Positions 20,301 through 29,146 of a DNA stretch of 64,000 nucleotides are shown piece after piece. This DNA comes from an uncultured Saprospiraceae bacterium (GTDB lineage Bacteria > Bacteroidota > Bacteroidia > Chitinophagales > Saprospiraceae). Numbering within the stretch: the stretch's first letter is position 1; every line of letters starts with the position of its first letter. The notes beneath the pieces were generated by a model. The model was not told the origin of the DNA, did not search any database, and saw only the letters and a list, made by a program, of their open reading frames with translations. The position numbers and the translations under genes are program-made. The stretch is taken from the NCBI GenBank assembly GCA_937974625.1, contig CALJVJ010000202.1, positions 1 through 64,000 on the forward strand, in the 5' to 3' direction.

Positions 20301-20970
20301 CACCGAAAGTATAGAAACGCTAGCGCTAAAACAGGTTACTGCTAACCAAGAACGCCAAGATTTAGACCAACAAATCGGGAAGATTACCCAACAAATAGAG
20401 GATAATGACCGGAGAAAACAATCAGGAAAAGCATTAGTAGAAAAGATGGAAATCGAACAAAAGGAATATCGGAGATGGGCTAAATTGAAGGATATAATTG
20501 GTTCCGCAGATGGTAAAGTTTTCCGTGCTTTTGCCCAAGGATTGACGTTGAAAAAATTATCAGAATTAGCCAATAGGCATTTATTGCAATTAAATGGTCG
20601 CTACCTGATTCACAAACCGAATGACCAAGATTTAGCCTTAGAAATCATTGACCAACATCATGCGAATAATATTCGGTCGATTCACACTTTGTCTGGTGGA
20701 GAAAGTTTTTTGGTTAGTTTAGCGCTTGCCTTAGGTTTGTCAGATTTGGCAGGTAAAAACACGCAAATAAAATCCCTGTTTATTGACGAAGGATTTGGTA
20801 CTTTAGATGAATCTGCCTTAGATTTAGCGATTTCCACGCTTGAGAACCTGCAATCCAAGGGTAAGCGAATTGGTGTGATTTCCCATGTTCATGCCTTGAA
20901 GGAACGCATTACTACACAAATACAAGTGCAAAAGAAGGGTAGTGGGTTTAGTGAATTAGTGATTACTTAA
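17311..20970 (+). CDS. sbcC: Exonuclease SbcCD subunit C (SMC-like ATPase)
   Basis: 1219 aa; GDTGAGKTTILDAM Walker A, coiled coil with ECPLC zinc hook, HTLSGGESFLVSLALALGLSD signature, SLFIDEGFGTLD Walker B. Confidence 0.96.
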   Translation: MKILKIALKNLNSLKLDTVLDFTESPLRDAGLFAIVGDTGAGKTTILDAMTLGLYGRVHRNKNEGEVLSYGTVDGHAEVEFLVKEEVYVAKWIIWRSRGKIDGKINTKRELAQWNKDKEIFEILEDKTRAVNEKVERITGLDYERFSKSVMLSQGDFAAFLKAGDKDRSNLLERITGTDIYSRISIAAFQKHKEEEQKIAALKQELDALQILDPETLSSLKRDKKALEKENKTKQKELTNIQVQIQWRNRLVELETEKEKLGISLQAAKQKIKDSADDFAKLDRHLQTVVFQKEITKLENLEEHQSLLKTEASTAKIKIENFQSVQNELAEKFSQLSIQLKEVKAEKTAKEKVFQQVNALDVKIEAKDLPFQNISKEQLELHQEIQAHQQKIKDRKEEKKSIEAAIEKIEDWLKVETSAKDLASILPTVTHQINEWHNLSKAVAVSQKEKAEKTQQLQQAQTFVSEFEGQLATYQKELKVLNEQFAQSVAEADLSDRNKLLNQQGIEIEKLEGQHKHLKDLIDLNKAYLLGINQLNEYEAEERNLRKLLYAIENELLTAVELVEELEGILTFKTEIYEREKLFAGFQREREKLNEGDECPLCLATTHPFRKINNFKVYTNEAEKEFLSIKTDFEKQQKKVRALSIEQTSTTNDILQIRGEASQNREGKRDLILKRIKEQEDKISELVPTFNDEVLYTTKTDVLQAKLTLLQKVIDDKKQLRTNLFELDSAILQKEKEIANFKEKFADEKINLTSAKEIDKGTDKNLIDLVNRKTSAEANIAAQIGVFDLSLATLSGAEIIKQLNKKKGDYETVNNRLISRKEDLLKIKQELKQLEKNQKAILKRGEKMDKQVEKLRQELSVLKEERVELFGTDQVEIIRNSLNQQLENTEQQVESLSQQLKEAEIQLKSEIAKDKKNTKDLEKIGKELTRQGEILLQKIQPKGFDTIEAIKIANLSQEEVTALENLKASLEKRLTQWNQSLKNASKELAKTIAKALTTESIETLALKQVTANQERQDLDQQIGKITQQIEDNDRRKQSGKALVEKMEIEQKEYRRWAKLKDIIGSADGKVFRAFAQGLTLKKLSELANRHLLQLNGRYLIHKPNDQDLALEIIDQHHANNIRSIHTLSGGESFLVSLALALGLSDLAGKNTQIKSLFIDEGFGTLDESALDLAISTLENLQSKGKRIGVISHVHALKERITTQIQVQKKGSGFSELVIT

Positions 20971-22126
20971 ACAAGTCTAGTACTCTACTTTCAATTGCCC
21001 GTTTATTTACTAAAAAGAAGATTGCGCCAACCACCAAAACAGCAACATAAACCGTCCAATGTAAGCCTGCAGGAATGGTAAAGGACTGCGTAACCAACCA
21101 TTTTGATAATAGAAAATGACCAATTAATAAAGTAAGAAAAGCAGCGATTAAAACGCCTGCAAATAACTGAATCAACCGTTTAATCAGTAACTGACTGATT
21201 TGTTGGGGTTGGTAACCCAATTGCAATAACAAGCCAATTTCTGAACTTGCTTTAGAAATAATTAATTCAAAATTTAATCGAAAAACGAGGATAGATAAAA
21301 TGGTAATGATAATACCAATAAAAGCAATTAAGCCTAATAAAATATTGATAACCATCCCTACCTGTCCGCCAATCAATTTACCACTTGACACTTCGAAATT
21401 ATTCGCTTTTAAAAAATTGCGCAAAGCAGGACTGTAAGGATTATCAGTTGACAAAATAAGCCGAGAAATAGTGCTTTTTTGGTTGCTACCATATTGACTA
21501 TTCGCCCAATCCATAAAATCTTGTGGCACTAAAACAGAATTAATTCTATCACTAAAACCAACGATTCGACCATTAAAAGTTTGTCTCAAGCCTTTCCCTT
21601 TAATGGTGATATCAACGGATACTTTTTTAATGGTATTTTGCGTGAATTGTGGCAAGCCTTGACTAGGGGCAAATCCAAAATTGTATAAAGCTAAATAGTC
21701 CCTCGAAATGATAACAGGTATTTCTTGCTGTCCTTCTTTCCACCTAAACTTCCTTGGGTGAATATCTAAATAGTCATCTTCAATCGCCTCAAAGAATAAC
21801 TCGGTATAGAAGCCCATCATAGAGCTAGAGGCACTTACTTTAAATTTATTTGGGGTAAATTTTCCGACACTATTGATAAAATCTTGTTGCAATAAGGTAT
21901 CGATTTCAGCCTCAGTAAAAGCAGAAGTTGCTCCAAGTGTATTAAAAATATTCACCTTTTTATTAATCAAAACAAAACGGTCTTCGCCTTTTCCTTCTGT
22001 TAAAGAGCGAATATCATGATATAATTGAATAGCACTCAAAAGCAGGAATAACCCTAAGAAGGCACCTAATAAAGCGCCCCAGATTTGTTTTGGCTGCTGG
22101 TTATTCCAAAGAATTTTTTTTAGCAT
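20963..22126 (-). CDS. FtsX-like permease family protein
   Basis: 387 aa; one N-terminal TM, large extracytoplasmic region, three C-terminal TMs of FtsX/MacB type. Confidence 0.75.
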   Translation of the reverse strand: MLKKILWNNQQPKQIWGALLGAFLGLFLLLSAIQLYHDIRSLTEGKGEDRFVLINKKVNIFNTLGATSAFTEAEIDTLLQQDFINSVGKFTPNKFKVSASSSMMGFYTELFFEAIEDDYLDIHPRKFRWKEGQQEIPVIISRDYLALYNFGFAPSQGLPQFTQNTIKKVSVDITIKGKGLRQTFNGRIVGFSDRINSVLVPQDFMDWANSQYGSNQKSTISRLILSTDNPYSPALRNFLKANNFEVSSGKLIGGQVGMVINILLGLIAFIGIIITILSILVFRLNFELIISKASSEIGLLLQLGYQPQQISQLLIKRLIQLFAGVLIAAFLTLLIGHFLLSKWLVTQSFTIPAGLHWTVYVAVLVVGAIFFLVNKRAIESRVLDLFK

Positions 22127-22131
22127 GTAAT

Positions 22132-22251
22132 TAAGTCATTAGTCGGTTCTACTTATTGTATTCCAATCAGTTGTTTAGCTATAATTTTAATGATTTCTTA
22201 TCAATTTAAAGTAAATCTAATAAACCCACCTATGACTGATGACTTATGGAC
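22132..22251. repeat. Heptad-period inverted repeat between M23 peptidase and FtsX-like genes
   Basis: TAAGTCATTAGTC (22132..22144) / GACTGATGACTTA (22234..22246); TATGACT.GATGACT.TATGGAC heptads. Confidence 0.65.
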
Positions 22252-22265
22252 CAATAATGAATAGA

Positions 22266-23168
22266 TTAATTGAAATTCACATAATCCCAGGGGTCGATAG
22301 GTTTGCCTTTGTGCCACAATTCAAAGTGTAAGTGAGGGCCAGTGGTATGTTCGCCAGTATTTCCGATAATGGCTATGGCTTCTCCTGCATTTACTAAGTC
22401 TCCTACTTTTTTGAGTAAAACAGAGTTGTGTTTATAGAAGGATACGAGATTATCAGGATGTTGGATGCAAATAGTGTTACCTGTTTCTAGCGTCCAATCT
22501 GAGGAGATAACAAAACCACTCATTACCGACTTTACTGGCGTATTTTTCGGAGAGGTAATATCTACTCCATAATGATTTTTATCAGGAGAAAAAGGTAAAG
22601 TTACACTACCACTAACTGGAGGGGTGAAAAATAGTTGTTCCAAAGGTTTTTCTTTAGCGGCAAGATTAACAACAGTAGGAGCAGGCTCGTTGCTTTCTTC
22701 ATCTAAAGAATCTATAGAGATTCTTAAGTCTTGGTCTTCAGGTATTTTATCCACATTCAATTTTCTATCTTCGATACTAACAGGCATTTCTGTTTGACCA
22801 ATACTTCCAGTTGTATCCACATTACCAATCATAATATTTTTAATGCCCTCGGACCAGAGCTTGTAGGAAGCGACTTCTGTTTCCAAAGCATCAATTTGTA
22901 GTTCTAATTGTTCCGCTTTTTGCTCGGCATTAAAATTTCCGTAACCAGGAATAAACTGTTTGAGCGGTGTAAAAATGATTAACAAAAGCACCAAAAAGGC
23001 TACCGCTACAAAAATGCTACTACCGATGGTATACAAATTGGCGAGAGTCAATTTGGTATTATTAACCTCTTCAAAGGAATCATCATTAATGATAACTAAG
23101 CGGTAGGTAGTTGCTAGTTTTGCTTTCCAATTTTCCCACCTATTTGAGTTTTCTTTATTATCTGCCAT
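22266..23168 (-). CDS. M23 family metallopeptidase
   Basis: HYGVDITSPKNTPVKSVMSGFV and HLHFELWHKGKPIDPWDYV; ORF opens at 23294 but MADNKENSNRWENWK at 23168 is the more likely start. Confidence 0.92.
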   Translation of the reverse strand: MADNKENSNRWENWKAKLATTYRLVIINDDSFEEVNNTKLTLANLYTIGSSIFVAVAFLVLLLIIFTPLKQFIPGYGNFNAEQKAEQLELQIDALETEVASYKLWSEGIKNIMIGNVDTTGSIGQTEMPVSIEDRKLNVDKIPEDQDLRISIDSLDEESNEPAPTVVNLAAKEKPLEQLFFTPPVSGSVTLPFSPDKNHYGVDITSPKNTPVKSVMSGFVISSDWTLETGNTICIQHPDNLVSFYKHNSVLLKKVGDLVNAGEAIAIIGNTGEHTTGPHLHFELWHKGKPIDPWDYVNFN

Positions 23169-23403
23169 GTAGTTTCTCTTTTTATAGAATGCCACAAAGT
23201 TAGTGCTTTTACCCAATTCCCATAAAGATTCTAGTTGAATACATTTAAAAGTGTCTATTTTTGGATTAAATTGGTCGGTGACAACAATAATCAAATTGAA
23301 TTTTCCGCTTTATTTTGATGAAACACTTTTTGTGTTTTTTAACGTATAGATTATTCAGCTAATATAGAAGTTGTTTAAAAACTATTTAATTGGCTTTAAA
23401 AGC

Positions 23404-23490
23404 CAGAAAATTGAACCTCAAAAAGGTTTTTATCTTTCCAATAGCTAGGCTATTCAAAAGATAAAATCAATTTTGAGAACCGCTTTTCTG
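23404..23490. repeat. Long imperfect palindrome (hairpin, 3-nt loop TAG)
   Basis: CAGAAAA..CTCAAAA..TTATCTTT-AATAGC-TAG-GCTATT-AAAAGATAA..TTTTGAG..TTTTCTG pairs without length offset. Confidence 0.7.
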
Positions 23491-23574
23491 ACATTTCTAT
23501 CTCAATCAATAATTCTTAGGAATGAAAATTAAATAAGTTAGACCAAGATGCGTAGTTATTTTGTTTTCTAAAAA

Positions 23575-23683
23575 GGCATGAATTCGTAAAACGAATGAAC
23601 CGTTTACGGATGGGGTGCCTCCAGACATAGCAGGGCTATGGCGACTGCCGGGGAGGCAGGTATTTTTAACGCATTTAGAATGC
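23575..23683 (+). ncRNA. Candidate structured 5' leader or small RNA upstream of sprE/porW
   Basis: Consecutive hairpins: ATTCGT-AAA-ACGAAT, CCGT-TT-ACGG, TGCCTCC..(CATAGC-AGG-GCTATG)..GGAGGCA, GCATT-TAG-AATGC; locally GC-rich in an AT-rich intergenic region. Confidence 0.4.
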
Positions 23684-23766
23684 AAAAGAACAAGTAGCTT
23701 GGCTCATGTTATTTATTTTTCATTTCTTAAATAACTTCATAATTTAGAATTCAACTAATACAAAGA

Positions 23767-26742
23767 ATGACTTATTTGAAAAAGATGAATAAAATTTGGA
23801 TTTGTTTAATCGCAGTCGTTTTAATTTCTGCCTGTACGACTCAGAAAAAGAGAGGCGATTTAACTAAAATGCAAAAGTTTTATCAGAATACAACTTCTGA
23901 ATTCAATGGCTACTTCAATGCAAATATTTTATATGAAGAAAGCAAGTTGAAATTAGATGAACAAGTATCTGATAATTATAATAAAATCCTTCCAATATAC
24001 AAGTATACCAAAGCAGACAATCCTAAGGAAGTTCAAGGAGATTTGGATGAAGCTATCAAAAAAGTATCGATTGTGGTCTCTCTGCACCGACAATCTGATT
24101 GGGTAGACGATTGTTACCTGTTGATGGGTAAGTCAATGTTTATGAAACAGGATTACGAATCTGCTCAAGAAGCCTTGGAATATATGGTGGCGGAATATAA
24201 CCCTGATGCCATTGCCAAAAAGAAGTCAAGAAAAAGAAAGAAAGCACTTAAAAAAGAAGACAAAAGTAGCAAAGGCAAAAAGAAGAAAAAGAAAGAAGTA
24301 GAAAAAAAGAAGAAAGACCGTAAAAAAGACATTGAAAAGAAAAAGAAGAATCGTAAAAAAGAAATAAAGGCCAAAAAGAAGGCTAGAGCAAAAGGAAAAA
24401 AAATACCTAAAAAAGTAAAAGTTTCGGAAGAAGAGAAAGCGCGTATAGCAAAAGCAGAAGCAGAAAAGAAAAAAGCAGAAGCAGATGCTGCCGAAAAAAA
24501 GGCAGAAGAAGAAGCAAAGGCGGAAGCAGAAGAGGAGAAGTCTAAACAAAATTACTTTTTGAAACATCGTCCATGCTACCAAGAAGGGGTATTGTGGTTA
24601 GCAAAAACCTACGTAGAGAGAGACGATTATATTCGAGCAGAGTTTTTATTCCAAGAATTAGCAGAAGACCCAAATACCTTCAAAGATATCAAGGAACAAT
24701 TAGCACCAGCAATGGCTTATTTCTATTTGGAACAAAAGAAATACGACGAAGCTGTGAATCCATTGAACCAAGCAATTGAATATGCGTCAGACAAGAATGA
24801 AAAAGGAAGGTATGCCTTTATTTTAGCGCAAATACATCAAGATGCTGGTAGAAATACAGAAGCTCTTGCAAGTTTTGAGCTAGCAAAAAAGTATAGTAAT
24901 GATTACGGGATGGAGTTTTCTTCCAAACTGAATGTTGTGAAAAACTCTTGGGCTACCGGACGTATTACCAATGATCAGGTGCAAAAGGACTTGAAAAAGA
25001 TGTTGAAAGAGTCAAAAAATTCAGACTACCAAGACCAAATTTATTTTGTGTTAGCTGATATTGCTTTAAAAGGAGGGGATAAGCCAAAAGGAATTGAATA
25101 TTTGACTAAATCTATAGAAACCTCAGTAGGTAATCAATCTCAAAAAGGGGAATCCCATTTGTTGCTAGCTAATCTTTATTATGAAGCGGCAGAATACGTA
25201 GATGCTAAATCCAATTACGATGCAGCATTATCCGCATTATCCAAAAATGATGAACGATTTCAAGAAGTCAGTAGTCGAGCTAAAGGATTGACAGATATTG
25301 TTAAAAATATTGAAATCATCACGTTACAAGATAGTTTGTTGATGGTAAGTGAGATGAGCCCTGAAGAAAAGCGAAAGTTGGCAGCAGAGATAAAGAAAAG
25401 CGAAGCAGAAGCTAAGTTGGCATCTGCTAAGGCATCTAATAATTTACCAAATAATGGGAAAAACAATAGATCAAGTGTCCCATTAGGAAATAATGTATCA
25501 GTAGGAGCCGGTGGCGCTAAGTCCAATTTCTTTGCCTATAATGACAAGGCACTAAAGAAAGGAAAAAGAGATTTTGAGCGACAATGGCCGGGTCGAACAA
25601 TTGCTGAAGATAATTGGCGACGGTCAAATCGACCAAATATTACCATTAATAATGAGATTGCGGATGTTTCTTCCTACGAAGAATCTTTGACAGATGAAGA
25701 AGTGACAAAAATGTTAGCAGGAGTTCCTAATTCAGATGCTGAAAAACAAAAGGCGAATGATAAGGTGATGTCCGCATTATTTCAATTAGGGAGCTTATAT
25801 AGAGATCGGTTAAAAAATAACGAGAAGGCAGTAGAAACATTGGAACTATTAAACCAAAGATATCCAGGGTCTCGTCATGAGCTAGAGTCTTGGTATTTCT
25901 TATACTTGGCACATGGGGATTTAGGGAACAATACCAAGAAGCGACAATACTTTGACAAGATTATGGAAAAGTATGGAAATACGGTTTATGCAAGAGTACT
26001 AAAAAATCCAGATTATTTGTCTCAAACAGAAAATAAGGAATCTAAAATCAATACTTATTATAATGAGACCTATGCCATGTTTACTAGCTCCAAATACACC
26101 GAGGTAAAGGAAAGGATAGGTAAGGTAAATAAGCTTTTTGGTGGAAACAATTCTCACCAACCCCGTTTTGCCTTATTAGATGCCATGAGTACTGGTGCGC
26201 TCGAAGAAGGAGGTGGGAAGGAGGTTTATGTGAAAAAATTAAAAGAATTAATCGGCAAGTTTCCTAATACAGATGAAGAGAAAAGGGCTAAAGAAATCCT
26301 TCGTTTGTTAGGAGATAAATCAGTGATTCAAGGTGGTAAGTTGGACCAAGAAAAGATGGATAATTTGAATAAAGTTTTCCGAAAAGAGGAGGATAAGGTA
26401 CATTATGGCATCGTGGTTTTTGATGACAAAGTGGATTTGAATAAAGTGAAAGCCAGTATTTCTGATTATAATAGAAAAAACCACAAATTAGACCGATTGA
26501 GAATTTCCAATATTTATTTAGGAAGTGATACCAATCGACCTGTAATTATAATCAGGAAGTTTAAAGACAAAAAACTAGCCATGAAGTATTATAATGGGGT
26601 AGTAAGTGATTTAAAAGATTTTATGCCTATTAAGGCAGGTTTTGATTTATTTGTGGTGAATCAATATAATTATCGCCAAATTCTTAGAAATAAATCCGTA
26701 GACGATTATCGATTGTTTTTTGCGGAAAATTATTTAGAATAA
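23767..26742 (+). CDS. porW/sprE: T9SS-associated lipoprotein with TPRs, SprE/PorW-like
   Basis: 991 aa; lipobox ISAC; QKFYQNTTSEFNGYFNANILYEESK; TPR-type repeats; Lys-rich linker; C-terminal YYNGVVSDLKDFMPIKAGFDLFVVNQYNYRQILRNKSVDDYRLFFAENY. Confidence 0.85.
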   Translation: MTYLKKMNKIWICLIAVVLISACTTQKKRGDLTKMQKFYQNTTSEFNGYFNANILYEESKLKLDEQVSDNYNKILPIYKYTKADNPKEVQGDLDEAIKKVSIVVSLHRQSDWVDDCYLLMGKSMFMKQDYESAQEALEYMVAEYNPDAIAKKKSRKRKKALKKEDKSSKGKKKKKKEVEKKKKDRKKDIEKKKKNRKKEIKAKKKARAKGKKIPKKVKVSEEEKARIAKAEAEKKKAEADAAEKKAEEEAKAEAEEEKSKQNYFLKHRPCYQEGVLWLAKTYVERDDYIRAEFLFQELAEDPNTFKDIKEQLAPAMAYFYLEQKKYDEAVNPLNQAIEYASDKNEKGRYAFILAQIHQDAGRNTEALASFELAKKYSNDYGMEFSSKLNVVKNSWATGRITNDQVQKDLKKMLKESKNSDYQDQIYFVLADIALKGGDKPKGIEYLTKSIETSVGNQSQKGESHLLLANLYYEAAEYVDAKSNYDAALSALSKNDERFQEVSSRAKGLTDIVKNIEIITLQDSLLMVSEMSPEEKRKLAAEIKKSEAEAKLASAKASNNLPNNGKNNRSSVPLGNNVSVGAGGAKSNFFAYNDKALKKGKRDFERQWPGRTIAEDNWRRSNRPNITINNEIADVSSYEESLTDEEVTKMLAGVPNSDAEKQKANDKVMSALFQLGSLYRDRLKNNEKAVETLELLNQRYPGSRHELESWYFLYLAHGDLGNNTKKRQYFDKIMEKYGNTVYARVLKNPDYLSQTENKESKINTYYNETYAMFTSSKYTEVKERIGKVNKLFGGNNSHQPRFALLDAMSTGALEEGGGKEVYVKKLKELIGKFPNTDEEKRAKEILRLLGDKSVIQGGKLDQEKMDNLNKVFRKEEDKVHYGIVVFDDKVDLNKVKASISDYNRKNHKLDRLRISNIYLGSDTNRPVIIIRKFKDKKLAMKYYNGVVSDLKDFMPIKAGFDLFVVNQYNYRQILRNKSVDDYRLFFAENYLE

Positions 26743-26763
26743 AAGATACTTTTAATTTGACCT

Positions 26764-26801
26764 AAAAAAGGGGACTTGAGCTAGCTTAAGTCCCCTTTTT
26801 T
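26764..26801. terminator. Bidirectional Rho-independent terminator between convergent genes
   Basis: AAAAAAGGGGACTT-GAGCTAGCTT-AAGTCCCCTTTTTT; A and T tracts on the two sides. Confidence 0.9.
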
Positions 26802-27391
26802 ACGTGTAAGCTCTCCTTATAAATAGGACTTTTTATATTGGAAATAACGGTATGGAAATTATGACTTTTAATCGCTTCTTTTAACTTTTTTTCTAAAGTT
26901 GCTTTAAAATTATCATTTTCCTGCGTCGAATATTTTGCATCAACTTCCAGCCATAAAACATAGGTTTTTGTTGCCTTACTGTTCCATAGCGTATAGATTT
27001 GATGCCAGAAATACCAATCTTGTTTATAAAAAAATCGTGCTGGAATAGATGCTTCCAATTTTAAAAAATATCGATACCAAAACTTTCGATTCAAATATTT
27101 TATAATGACCTTGATGGCGGTTAGGGTATCCTCCAGTTTATCGTGTATGTTTTCAATAAATAACTCCGAATCTTCGAATAGGTAAAAAGTACCTTTTGAG
27201 TCAGCTGGATAGGCGCGAAAATTTTTAATTTCAAAAAAGACCAATTGATTTTGTTGGTATATTCCAATAAAATCAACCCCTTTAAGCCCTGCACCACTCA
27301 ATGTTTTAAAGTATTGATGCCCATCATATTTCATAACCTGCCATTGAGTAGGCGTAAAATGGAAATGAAGGCCACTTTCTTGAAAAGTCAT
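26786..27391 (-). CDS. Uncharacterised protein, possible PD-(D/E)XK nuclease-like fold
   Basis: 201 aa; KGVDFIGIYQQNQLVFFEIKNFR matches a D-x(n)-ExK pattern. Confidence 0.6.
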   Translation of the reverse strand: MTFQESGLHFHFTPTQWQVMKYDGHQYFKTLSGAGLKGVDFIGIYQQNQLVFFEIKNFRAYPADSKGTFYLFEDSELFIENIHDKLEDTLTAIKVIIKYLNRKFWYRYFLKLEASIPARFFYKQDWYFWHQIYTLWNSKATKTYVLWLEVDAKYSTQENDNFKATLEKKLKEAIKSHNFHTVISNIKSPIYKESLHVKKGT

Positions 27392-27409
27392 AGATAAACT
27401 TGGAATTTT

Positions 27410-27931
27410 TTAAATCTCATATCGGTCTGCTAAAACCTCCCAGTGATGAATCTCATGTCCAGCAATCATGTATCCGAGTGCTAAAACCGAAACGGGCCCA
27501 TCACTTGCGGTGCCAATTCTATCTAACATTTCAGTGGACATATTTTTGAACATGGAAATGGTAGAACGTCTCATCAATTCATATTCTTCTAATAAAGAGG
27601 CAATGCTTCTGGTATCTGCTTCATAAAAATCGACATAGTCATTTTGTTCAAAACCAGGTAAGGGGGTTTTGTCATTTCGGGAAATACGCAAAGCTCGATA
27701 AGCAAAAATTCGTTCTGTGTCTAAGATATGGATAAGCACTTCTTTGACGGTCCATTTATCTGCTGCATATTGATGATTCCATTGGGATTCAGAAAGGGTT
27801 TGAAGTTTTGCAAGATTTTTGGCTAATAATTGATTTAAAACAGCTACAAAATCATATCCTTCTACTTTATTTATATAGGTTTTATAGTAGGCTAAAGATT
27901 CGTGGTCAGCTGGTCTTCGGTGTACAGACAT
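27410..27931 (-). CDS. DinB family protein
   Basis: 173 aa; WTVKEVLIHILDTERIFAYRALRISR and GHEIHHWEVLADRY with metal-binding His. Confidence 0.9.
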   Translation of the reverse strand: MSVHRRPADHESLAYYKTYINKVEGYDFVAVLNQLLAKNLAKLQTLSESQWNHQYAADKWTVKEVLIHILDTERIFAYRALRISRNDKTPLPGFEQNDYVDFYEADTRSIASLLEEYELMRRSTISMFKNMSTEMLDRIGTASDGPVSVLALGYMIAGHEIHHWEVLADRYEI

Positions 27932-28012
27932 TTTTTATGGGTTAGATATTAGGAATTAAATAGTATTTAAACAACTTCATAAATATAAGGACAACAAGAA
28001 AAACCGTTTAAC

Positions 28013-28053
28013 AAAAAAAGGTTATTTTGACATATAATCAAAATAACCTTTTT
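28013..28053 (-). terminator. Terminator downstream of queA
   Basis: AAAAAGGTTATTTTGA..TCAAAATAACCTTTTT stem with T tract on the minus strand. Confidence 0.85.
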
Positions 28054-28081
28054 GTATTTAGAATGGCAACAGCCAGTAAAT

Positions 28082-29146
28082 TTATATTATCAACATAGCG
28101 TCTCCATAAGTAAAGAAACGGTATTTTTCTTTAATCGCTTCCGCATAAGCTTCTTTAATTAATTCTGAGCCACCAAAGGCACAGGTCATAATTACTAAAC
28201 TTGATTTAGGAAGGTGAAAATTAGTAACCATACTGTTAGCGATACGGAACTCATAAGGAGGAAAGACAAATTTATTGGTCCAACCTTCTACTGGTTTTAG
28301 GTTATCTGTAGCGGAAACTGCAGATTCAATAGACCGCATAGAAGTTGTTCCAACGGAACAAATTTTTCTATGTTCTTTCATCGCCTTATTGACTTTATTA
28401 ACGGTATCTTCATTTATTCTAAAGTATTCGGCATCCATTTTATGCTTTGACAAATCTTCAACGTCGATACTTCTAAAAGTCCCTAAGCCTACGTGTAAGG
28501 TAAGTTCTGCAAAGTTTACTCCTTTGAGTTCTAAACGCTTCATCAACTCTCTACTGAAGTGTAAACCAGCAGTAGGAGCAGCAACTGCACCAATTTCTTT
28601 AGCGTAAATAGTCTGATATCTTTCAATATCCAAAGGCTCTGGCGCTCTATCAAGATATTTTGGAAGCGGCATTGTGCCTAATTTTTCCAATTCTCCATGA
28701 AATTCTGCATCGGTGCCTTCGTATAAAAATCGAATAGTACGACCTCTTGAAGTGGTGTTATCCACTACTTCAGCAATTAAAATATTATTACCTTCTTTGT
28801 CTGAGAAGTATAATTTGTTACCTACTCGAATTTTTCGAGCGGGGTCTACCAAGACATCCCAAAGCCTAGCTTCTTTATTCAGTTCTCTTAGAAGAAATAC
28901 CTCAATTCTTGCTCCTGTTTTCTCCTTTGTACCATAAAGTCTTGCAGGAAAAACTTTAGTATTATTAAAAATCATGACATCATCTTCATCAAAATACCCT
29001 AAAAGGTCTTTGAAGATTTTGTGTTCGATTTTTCCTGTATCCTTATGGACAACCATTAGACGAGATTCGTCTCTATTGTCAGAAGGATATTTAGCTACAA
29101 GTTCCTCAGGGAGCTCAAAATTGAATTGTGACAGTTTAGTCCTCAT
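28082..29146 (-). CDS. queA: tRNA preQ1(34) S-adenosylmethionine ribosyltransferase-isomerase
   Basis: [60 protein letters not shown]. Confidence 0.96.
   Translation of the reverse strand: MRTKLSQFNFELPEELVAKYPSDNRDESRLMVVHKDTGKIEHKIFKDLLGYFDEDDVMIFNNTKVFPARLYGTKEKTGARIEVFLLRELNKEARLWDVLVDPARKIRVGNKLYFSDKEGNNILIAEVVDNTTSRGRTIRFLYEGTDAEFHGELEKLGTMPLPKYLDRAPEPLDIERYQTIYAKEIGAVAAPTAGLHFSRELMKRLELKGVNFAELTLHVGLGTFRSIDVEDLSKHKMDAEYFRINEDTVNKVNKAMKEHRKICSVGTTSMRSIESAVSATDNLKPVEGWTNKFVFPPYEFRIANSMVTNFHLPKSSLVIMTCAFGGSELIKEAYAEAIKEKYRFFTYGDAMLII

Noticed and set aside
24165-24582. Phe-rich antisense ORFs opposite the Lys-rich part of sprE/porW
   Set aside because: Poly-Phe/Leu composition is the mirror of AAA/AAG codons; no start context or family; the sense gene is convincing.
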